In this document: positions 1-4,549 of the stretch, piece after piece
Position numbering within the stretch: position 1 is the first letter of the stretch
Layout: the number at the start of each line of letters is the position of its first letter
DNA from: Alphaproteobacteria bacterium
GTDB taxonomy: Bacteria > Pseudomonadota > Alphaproteobacteria > Micropepsales > Micropepsaceae
Length of the DNA stretch: 7,027 nt
Direction of reading: 5' to 3'
NCBI GenBank assembly: GCA_003246795.1
Contig: QKCS01000336.1
Span: forward strand, 1 to 7,027
Made by a program: the position numbers and the translations under genes
Notes under the pieces: model-generated
Told to the model about the DNA's origin: nothing
The model's input: only the letters and a program-made list of their open reading frames with translations
Databases searched by the model: none

Positions 1-675
1 GGCCTCTTCAACGGCGCGATTCAGTTCGCGTTGTTGTTCGTGGGCGTTTCTCTCACGGCCGCTTCCGTCGTCGCCGTGGTCGTACAGCTCGGCGTCCCCT
101 TCGCGACCATCCTCTCGATCTTCTGGCTCGGCGAAGTCGTGCGCTGGCGGCGCTGGCTGGGAATGGGCATGACGTTCGCGGGCGTCATGGTCGTCAGTTT
201 CGAGCCACACGTCTTCGATTCGCCGGCGGGCGTTTTGTTCGCGGCCGCGGGCGCCCTTTCGGGCGCAGTCGCATCGATCCTCATGCGCCGGCTGATCGGC
301 GTTGGCTTGTTTCAACTCCAAGCCTGGACGGCCGTCGTCTCGGCGCCCTTGCTGCTGACCGTCAGCCTCGTCGTCGAAGCGGGACAGATGCAGGCGGTGG
401 CGAACGCCGATCTCCTCGGATGGGGCGCGCTCGCATTCACTGTTTTCGGCTCCAGCCTCGTCGGCCACACCGGCTACTACTTCTTGCTTCAGCGTTACGA
501 GGTTTCGCTGATCTCGCCGCTCACGTTGCTTGCGCCGATTTTGGGCGTGGTCTTCGGCATTTGGCTCCTGGGCGAACCGCTGACTTCGCGCCTCGTGATC
601 GGCGCCGTCATTGCGTTCGCCGGCGTCGGCGTGCTCGCCGTGCGCGGAAAGCAGGCGATCGAAACGGCGACCTAA
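1..675 (+). CDS. EamA/DMT-family permease, 5'-truncated by the window edge
   Basis: Predicted inner-membrane transporter of the drug/metabolite transporter superfamily. The substrate cannot be told from sequence. The reading frame is open from base 1 and ends at TAA 673-675, giving 224 visible residues of a family that usually has about 290-300, so roughly the first two or three helices are missing. Alternating hydrophobic stretches run through the whole fragment. The end of the first EamA repeat is visible at about residues 11-66 with the conserved Glu of LGE at 45. The second repeat follows at about residues 75-215, with the matching Glu of LLGEPLT at 192 and a final glycine-rich helix (about 198-214). 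The tail RGKQAIETAT is a short charged, probably cytoplasmic end. A TTG at 31 could be read as a start, but the frame continues upstream without a stop and the family alignment needs the missing part. It converges on the tRNA gene 10 bases downstream. Family assignment is firm; substrate is unknown. Confidence 0.9.
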   Translation, partial: GLFNGAIQFALLFVGVSLTAASVVAVVVQLGVPFATILSIFWLGEVVRWRRWLGMGMTFAGVMVVSFEPHVFDSPAGVLFAAAGALSGAVASILMRRLIGVGLFQLQAWTAVVSAPLLLTVSLVVEAGQMQAVANADLLGWGALAFTVFGSSLVGHTGYYFLLQRYEVSLISPLTLLAPILGVVFGIWLLGEPLTSRLVIGAVIAFAGVGVLAVRGKQAIETAT

Positions 676-685
676 TACAGAAGCA

Positions 686-761
<76 letters not shown>

Positions 762-792
762 CTTGAGCGACCGAAACGCCGGAAGGCCCGGG

Positions 793-821
793 GTTATAGG
801 GGGAAGACCCCGCTCTGTCCA
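793..821 (-). promoter_or_regulatory. Sigma70-type promoter of tRNA-Phe
   Basis: On the minus strand there is a -35 box TGGACA (821-816, 5 of 6 consensus bases), exactly 17 bases of spacer, and a -10 box TATAAC (798-793, 5 of 6). The predicted start is near base 786, giving a leader of about 25 nt before the mature tRNA 5' end at 761. The segment after the -10 box is CCCGGGCC, a GC-rich discriminator of the kind known from stringently controlled stable-RNA promoters. The spacer contains a small inverted repeat (GGGG-AAGA-CCCC at 800-811 on the plus strand), which may be coincidental. Position, spacing and box quality all support this as the tRNA promoter. Confidence 0.75.
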
Positions 822-850
822 GCAACGAAACGCGCGCGAATCCGTCCCGA

Positions 851-879
851 TTGGGCACCACCCGGACGCATGCTAAGAC
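851..879 (+). promoter_or_regulatory. Weak candidate promoter for the acyl-CoA gene group
   Basis: A TTGGGC at 851-856 and TAAGAC at 874-879 are separated by 17 bases and lie 41 bases before the crotonase-family start codon. Each box matches only 3 of 6 consensus bases, which is poor even allowing for loose alphaproteobacterial -10 elements. A promoter is expected in this divergent gap because the tRNA is transcribed the other way, so the nearest gene group needs its own start. This is the best-spaced candidate I see, not a confident call. Confidence 0.25.
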
Positions 880-905
880 AGCGCATCGCCATTCACTTAC
901 GCCAT

Positions 906-911
906 GAAGGA
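906..911 (+). promoter_or_regulatory. Shine-Dalgarno site of the dienoyl-CoA isomerase-like gene
   Basis: GAAGGA lies 8 bases before ATG 920 and fits the anti-Shine-Dalgarno well. It decides the start at 920 over the ATG at 904, which is in another frame and sits upstream of this site. It is the clearest ribosome binding site in the window. The genes behind it in the group have weak sites. Confidence 0.7.
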
Positions 912-919
912 CGACGCCG

Positions 920-1771
920 ATGACCACTCATTCCTGTTTCAACGTCGAGACCCGGGACAAGGTCGCCCACATTCAGTTGAAGCGCCCCGACGCCTACAAC
1001 ACGATGACGCGCGCCTTCTGGAACGAACTGCCCGCGATCGTGAACAAGATCAACGACGAGGCCGCGGCCCGCGCGATCGTGATCTCATCGACGGGCAAGC
1101 ATTTTTCCGCCGGCATGGACCTGTCCGTCTTCACCGACGGCCAGGGCGCGGCGGGCGAAGGCGGACGCGGCGAAACAGGGCGGGTGCGCGCAAACCTGCG
1201 CACCGACGTGCATCGCCTGCAAAAGACGTTCTCTTGCCTCGACGAAGCGCGCATGCCCGTGCTGATGGCCGTCCAGGGCGGCTGCATCGGCGGCGCGGTC
1301 GACATGTCGACCTGCGCCGACATGCGCTACGCGACGAAGGACGCCTTCTTCGTCATTCAAGAGATCAACCTGGCGATGACGGCCGACGTCGGCACGTTCC
1401 CGCGTCTTTGCCATCTGTTGCCCCAAGGTCTCGTGCGCGAACTCGCCTATGCGGGCCGCCGCCTCTCGGCGCAAAAGGCCTATGAGCTCGGCTTCGTGAA
1501 CGAACTCTTCGACAGCCAAGAGCAAATGCTGAACCACGTCTTCGAACTCGCGGGCGAGATCGCGACCAAGTCGCCGCTCGCCGTCCACGGCTCGAAGGTG
1601 ATGATCAACTACGCGCGCGACCATTCGATCGCCGACGGGCTCGATTACATCGCGACCTGGCAGGCGGGCATGTTCAACCCGACCGCCGACATGATGGAAA
1701 GCTTCAAGGCGAAGCAGGAAAAACGCGTGCCCGAATACGCCGATCTGTTGCCGCTGCGCAAATCGATGTAA
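920..1771 (+). CDS. Crotonase-family delta3,5-delta2,4-dienoyl-CoA isomerase-like enzyme
   Basis: A 283-residue protein of the enoyl-CoA hydratase/isomerase superfamily, predicted to act on unsaturated acyl-CoA thioesters in the cytoplasm. The first oxyanion-hole segment HFSAGMDL is at 61-68 and the second, GGCIGGAVD, at 120-128. Asp128, Glu148 (in IQEIN) and Asp156 (in TADVG) have the same spacing (20 and 8 residues) as Asp176, Glu196 and Asp204 of mammalian ECH1. Those residues act in its 1,5-proton shift converting 3,5-dienoyl-CoA to 2,4-dienoyl-CoA. Ordinary enoyl-CoA hydratases instead carry two catalytic glutamates. Length is normal, and the C-terminal helical region (about 205-283) is present. 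A glycine/arginine-rich stretch at 74-90 probably forms a surface loop before the acyl-pocket helix. The start is supported by GAAGGA 8 bases upstream. It is first in a group with two acyl-CoA thioesterases, starting 11 bases after its stop. The superfamily is certain; the exact reaction is inferred from the acidic triad. Confidence 0.9.
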   Translation: MTTHSCFNVETRDKVAHIQLKRPDAYNTMTRAFWNELPAIVNKINDEAAARAIVISSTGKHFSAGMDLSVFTDGQGAAGEGGRGETGRVRANLRTDVHRLQKTFSCLDEARMPVLMAVQGGCIGGAVDMSTCADMRYATKDAFFVIQEINLAMTADVGTFPRLCHLLPQGLVRELAYAGRRLSAQKAYELGFVNELFDSQEQMLNHVFELAGEIATKSPLAVHGSKVMINYARDHSIADGLDYIATWQAGMFNPTADMMESFKAKQEKRVPEYADLLPLRKSM

Positions 1772-1782
1772 GCCGCCACCCC

Positions 1783-2199
1783 ATGACGACAACGACGACG
1801 AAGCCCGCGCCCGCGGGCTACAGCGCCGTATTCGGCGACGCGGGCTTCAACAAGCACGTGGGCCCCGTGTGGCGCGCGCCCGACGGCGCGGAATTCCTGC
1901 TCGACGTGCGGCCGGAGCATCTGAACGGCGGCGGCGCGCTCCACGGCGGCATGGCGATGGCGCTCGCCGACATCGTCATGGGCCGCACGGTGCGCGACGC
2001 CCTCGGCGACGCCCGCGCGCTGACGATTTCGCTCAACTGTGATTTCATAGGTCCGGCGAAACTAGGCGACCGCATCCGCGGCACGGCCGAGATCACGCGC
2101 AAGACGCGCTCCATCATCTTCATCTCGGGCGAACTCGCCGTCGAGGGCCGCCCGGTTCTGACCGCCACAGGCCTCTGGAAGATCTTGGGGGCCGAGTAG
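1783..2199 (+). CDS. PaaI-type hotdog-fold acyl-CoA thioesterase (first of tandem pair)
   Basis: A 138-residue single-domain hotdog protein predicted to hydrolyse acyl- or aryl-acyl-CoA to free acid and CoA, normally as a homotetramer. The signature Asn48, His54-Gly55-Gly56, Asp63 has the same spacing (6 and 9 residues) as Asn50, HGG and Asp65 in human THEM2. In that family the Asp is the catalytic acid/base and the HGG segment forms the oxyanion and helix N-terminus. The conserved late strand with RKTRSIIFISGEL (106-118) and the closing VLTATGLWKI (125-134) follow. The first 12 residues, with a Thr run and Pro/Ala, look disordered. The start ATG 1783 is 11 bases after the upstream stop and has no strong Shine-Dalgarno, so translation is probably coupled. 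The next gene is a similar thioesterase starting 4 bases after the stop. The acyl substrate cannot be read from sequence. Confidence 0.9.
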   Translation: MTTTTTKPAPAGYSAVFGDAGFNKHVGPVWRAPDGAEFLLDVRPEHLNGGGALHGGMAMALADIVMGRTVRDALGDARALTISLNCDFIGPAKLGDRIRGTAEITRKTRSIIFISGELAVEGRPVLTATGLWKILGAE

Positions 2200-2203
2200 C
2201 GGC

Positions 2204-2650
2204 GTGTCGGACTATAACGCCACGCCCTTGAAGGCCGCGCGCGCCGTCGCCGCACCCGACGGCTGGCGCCCAGCCGACCAGTACGATCCGTTCGAGGCGC
2301 ATCTCGGCCCATACTTCGAACGCGTCGTCGACGGGGTGCGCGAGTTCGCCTTCATCATCGACGATCGCCATACGAACGCCCAAGGCGTTGCGCATGGCGG
2401 CGCGCTCCTCACGTTTGCCGATTCGAGCCTGGGCTACGCAATATGGGATGCGACCGACCGCGCGCCCTGCGTGACGGTCAGCCAGCAAAGCAACTTCCTC
2501 TCCTCGGCCACCGTCGGGGACCTTGTGACGTGCCGACCGGAGGTCGTGCGAAAGACGCGCGAGATCATCTTCATGCGCGCCGACTTCCGCGTCGGCGCCC
2601 GCATCGTCCTCACGGCGGCGGCCATCTGGCGCATCTGGCCGAAGGCCTGA
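2204..2650 (+). CDS. PaaI-type hotdog-fold acyl-CoA thioesterase (second of tandem pair)
   Basis: A 148-residue hotdog thioesterase starting at GTG 2204, four bases after the previous stop. No in-frame start lies between them, and coupled translation is likely. Asn58, His64-Gly65-Gly66 and Asp73 repeat the 6/9 spacing of the upstream gene, so the active site is complete. It shares with its neighbour RKTR..IIF (116-123) and VLTA..W.I (135-143), clear signs of a common ancestor. The pocket-lining part differs (TFADSSLGYAIW versus ALADIVMGRTVR), suggesting a different acyl preference. It has a longer N-terminal extension of about 25 residues ahead of DPFEAHLGPYF, which probably forms the N-terminal helix of the fold. 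It may make its own tetramer or a mixed one with the first protein; the sequence cannot decide this. The gene ends the acyl-CoA group, and the 125-base structured spacer follows. Confidence 0.88.
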   Translation: MSDYNATPLKAARAVAAPDGWRPADQYDPFEAHLGPYFERVVDGVREFAFIIDDRHTNAQGVAHGGALLTFADSSLGYAIWDATDRAPCVTVSQQSNFLSSATVGDLVTCRPEVVRKTREIIFMRADFRVGARIVLTAAAIWRIWPKA

Positions 2651-2667
2651 GCGTTACCGAACGATTA

Positions 2668-2763
2668 ATGCCTGTACGCAGCCTCATAGCTGCTGAGGCG
2701 GAGCAATACGTGACGGCTCTCGCCCTGACAGCCGTCAGGGCCATGCCGGAAGGACGTGGTTAA
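2668..2763 (+). CDS. Possible 31-codon small ORF in the spacer (doubtful)
   Basis: ATG 2668 opens a 31-codon frame ending in TAA 2761-2763, 12 bases before the aldo/keto reductase start. The peptide starts MPVRSLIAAEAEQY and is Ala/Leu-rich in its middle. It has no convincing ribosome binding site and no run of one regulatory codon, and it matches no family I recognise. It is listed only because it spans the hairpins of the spacer, an arrangement that can resemble a leader peptide. Chance is the more likely explanation. Confidence 0.12.
   Translation: MPVRSLIAAEAEQYVTALALTAVRAMPEGRG
2681..2699. repeat. Inverted repeat, 6-bp stem with 7-base loop
   Basis: GCCTCA (2681-2686) and TGAGGC (2694-2699) form a perfect stem around TAGCTGC. 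It sits 31 bases after the stop of the second thioesterase. No T-run follows on either strand, so it is not a textbook intrinsic terminator. It could protect the 3' end of the upstream transcript or weakly promote termination. Confidence 0.4.
2711..2741. repeat. Two overlapping, mutually exclusive hairpins
   Basis: Hairpin A pairs TGACGGCT (2711-2718) with AGCCGTCA (2730-2737), 8 bp around an 11-base loop. Hairpin B pairs GCCCTGAC (2722-2729) with GTCAGGGC (2734-2741), 8 bp around the 4-base loop AGCC. Bases 2734-2737 are needed by both stems, and the 5' arm of B lies in the loop of A, so only one can form fully at a time. B is more GC-rich with a tight loop and should be more stable. The pair lies 35 bases before the aldo/keto reductase start and is not followed by a T-run. 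It might be a transcript-end structure or a switch; only the pairing itself is seen. Confidence 0.5.
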
Positions 2764-2775
2764 AGTTCCTCTGCG

Positions 2776-3723
2776 ATGATCGCGCCGATGAACCCGCGAA
2801 AATCGGCAGAACTAGTCTTGGGAACGGCACAGCTCGGCATGCCGTACGGCGCCGCGAACACGCTCGGCCAGCCGAGCGCAGAAGACGCGACGATGATTCT
2901 GCGCGCCGCCGTGACCGCGGGCGTCCGTTGGATCGACACCGCCGCCGCGTACGGCTCAGCCGAACAGCGCATCGGTGTCGCGCTTCCGGGCGGCCGGCGC
3001 GCGCACATCGCAACAAAGCTCGCGCCGCTCGATGATCTCGACGAGACGGCGTCTGTCGGCGCGATCCGCCGCGCGGTCGACGACAGCGTGCGCCGCTCCT
3101 GCGCGCGCCTCGGCACGGATCGCCTCGACGTTTTGCTGTTGCACCGCGCGCGGCACTTGACGCTCGCCGACGGCGCCGTTTGGAACAAGCTCAAGGAGCT
3201 TCGCGACGAAGGCGTCCTCTACGATCTCGGCGTCTCCGTCTACACGCCGGAAGAAGCATTGACGGCGCTCGCGTGCGCCGACGTGCGTCATCTTCAGCTC
3301 CCGTTCAACGCACTCGATTGGCGATGGCGGGCAAGCGGTGTGATCCAGGCGCTGGGCCGTCGCCCCGATGTCACCGTCCACGCCCGCAGTGCGCTGTTGC
3401 AGGGGCTGCTGGCCGCCGGCGAGGACGCGCAATGGCCCACCATCGAAGGTGTCGATCCCGAGCAGTTGCGCGCCAACCTGTGGCACCTGACCCGTGACCT
3501 CGGCCGCGACAGTCCCGCCGATCTATGCCTTGCCTATGTGCGTGCCCACGACTGGATCGACGGCGTCGTCGTCGGCATGGAGAGCTTGGCGCAACTCGCG
3601 CTCAATCTCGCATTGTTCAAGCGCCCCGCCTTGACGGCCGACGAAATCGCCAAGGTCGACGACGTTCTCCCGCGCGCGGCCGAAGACCTCCTCAACCCGG
3701 CGCGCTGGGCCAACGCCGCATGA
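2776..3723 (+). CDS. Aldo/keto reductase
   Basis: A 315-residue TIM-barrel NAD(P)H-dependent oxidoreductase, predicted to be cytosolic and to interconvert a carbonyl and an alcohol. The full AKR tetrad is visible: Asp54 and Tyr59 in WIDTAAAYG, Lys81 in IATKL, and His123 in LLLHRA. The N-terminal GTAQLGMPYG (16-25) resembles the branch of this family found in polysaccharide, spore-coat and flagellin-sugar loci. Later barrel strands GVSVY (152-156), QLPFNALDWR (174-183), HARSALLQG (202-210) and the cofactor-side VVVGMES (264-270) follow in order. Length is normal. The start is uncertain: ATG 2776 is followed by another at 2788, neither has a close Shine-Dalgarno, and a good GGAAGGA lies 21 bases upstream (2748-2754). 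An in-frame TAA at 2761 bars longer forms. Its stop overlaps the next gene as ATGA, indicating coupling to the short-chain dehydrogenase. A role in sugar modification is inference from subfamily resemblance and that neighbour. Confidence 0.88.
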   Translation: MIAPMNPRKSAELVLGTAQLGMPYGAANTLGQPSAEDATMILRAAVTAGVRWIDTAAAYGSAEQRIGVALPGGRRAHIATKLAPLDDLDETASVGAIRRAVDDSVRRSCARLGTDRLDVLLLHRARHLTLADGAVWNKLKELRDEGVLYDLGVSVYTPEEALTALACADVRHLQLPFNALDWRWRASGVIQALGRRPDVTVHARSALLQGLLAAGEDAQWPTIEGVDPEQLRANLWHLTRDLGRDSPADLCLAYVRAHDWIDGVVVGMESLAQLALNLALFKRPALTADEIAKVDDVLPRAAEDLLNPARWANAA

Positions 3724-4538
3724 GCGTCGCGCCCGCCATCGCCTACGATCGCATGTTCCGTCTGGACGGACGCACAGTCTTTGTCTCGGGCGCGGCCGGT
3801 CATTTGGGGCAAGCGATGACGCGCGGTTTCCTGAACGCCGGCGCGCGCGTCATCTTGAACGGGCGCGTGCCCGCGCGCCTCGACGCGTTTCGCGCCAAAC
3901 TGCGTCAGGAAGGCTACGATCCCGACAACGTCGCGGTCTGCGCGTTCGACGTCCGCGACGAGAACGCTTTCGTCCGTTGTCTATCGACTGTGCCACGCCT
4001 CGACGTGCTCGTGAACAACGCGATCACGGTCGAGATGGGAACGATCGAAACGGCGTCGGCCGAACAATTCGCGACTGCCTACGACAGCGGCGTGCGCGCC
4101 GCGTTCGCGGCCATGCGCATCGCCGAGCCCGCCGTGACGAAAGCCGCGAGTGCGAGCGGACATGCGGCCATCATCAACATCGCCTCGATGTACGGCGTGG
4201 TGAGCCCCGACCCCTCGATCTACGCCGAGACCGGTTTGAACAGCCCGCCGCATTATGGCCCGGCGAAGGCGGCGCTCATTCAGCTGACGCGCCACATGGC
4301 CTGCCACTGGGGCGCGAAGGGCATCCGCGTCAACGCCATCGCGCCGGGCCCGTTCCCGCGCGACAAGTTCCAGCGCGAGCATCCCGAGTTTGCCGCGCGC
4401 CTCGCCGCCAAGACGCCGCTTGGCCGCGTCGGCACGCCGAACGAGATGGCGGGCGCGGCCGTGTTCCTGGCCTCCGACGCGGCAAGCTACGTCACCGGCG
4501 CCGTTCTCGCGGTGGACGGCGGCTGGACCGCTTGGTGA
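3720..4538 (+). CDS. Short-chain dehydrogenase/reductase, sugar-locus (PtmA-like) type
   Basis: A 272-residue classical SDR predicted to oxidise or reduce a hydroxyl/carbonyl using NAD(P). The start ATG 3720 overlaps the upstream TGA by four bases (ATGA); a later ATG at 3753 would remove a non-conserved N-terminal stretch but loses the coupling. The nucleotide-binding loop is SGAAGHLG (23-30), with His28 at the usual second glycine. DVRD (77-80) contacts adenine and the NNA motif is at 99-101. The catalytic Ser156, Tyr179 and Lys183 (YxxxK) are intact. There are 22 residues between Ser and Tyr, versus about 12 in typical SDRs; the extra loop, containing MYGVVSPDPSIYAETG (157-172), matches my recollection of SDRs in nonulosonate and flagellin-glycosylation loci (PtmA-like). 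AIAPGPFP (207-214) and the C-terminal DGGWTAW complete the fold. Substrate is unknown. Adjacent coupling to an aldo/keto reductase supports successive steps on one small molecule, probably a sugar, as an inference. Confidence 0.9.
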   Translation: MSVAPAIAYDRMFRLDGRTVFVSGAAGHLGQAMTRGFLNAGARVILNGRVPARLDAFRAKLRQEGYDPDNVAVCAFDVRDENAFVRCLSTVPRLDVLVNNAITVEMGTIETASAEQFATAYDSGVRAAFAAMRIAEPAVTKAASASGHAAIINIASMYGVVSPDPSIYAETGLNSPPHYGPAKAALIQLTRHMACHWGAKGIRVNAIAPGPFPRDKFQREHPEFAARLAAKTPLGRVGTPNEMAGAAVFLASDAASYVTGAVLAVDGGWTAW

Positions 4539-4549
4539 GCGCGAAGCCC

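Noticed and set aside
904..1485. 193-codon plus-strand frame starting at ATG 904
   Set aside because: The product is Arg-rich and without motifs. The Shine-Dalgarno at 906-911 lies inside it and serves ATG 920 instead.
1085..1792. 235-codon open frame on the minus strand opposite the dienoyl-CoA isomerase-like gene
   Set aside because: It shows no recognisable fold or motif and mirrors a clearly real crotonase gene, so it is a shadow of codon bias.
2681..2741. Intrinsic terminator after the acyl-CoA gene group
   Set aside because: Good stems are present, but none is followed by a U-run on either strand, so a rho-independent terminator cannot be claimed.
3525..3719. N-terminal extension of the short-chain dehydrogenase back to 3525
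   Set aside because: The added 65 residues are Arg-rich out-of-frame reading of the aldo/keto reductase, and the ATGA overlap at 3720 gives a natural coupled start.
4535..4549. GTG 4535 as the preferred start of the patatin gene
   Set aside because: It is possible because it overlaps the SDR stop as GTGA, but ATG 4550 has the better codon and the extra residues VSAKP carry no family match. It is kept as an alternative only.
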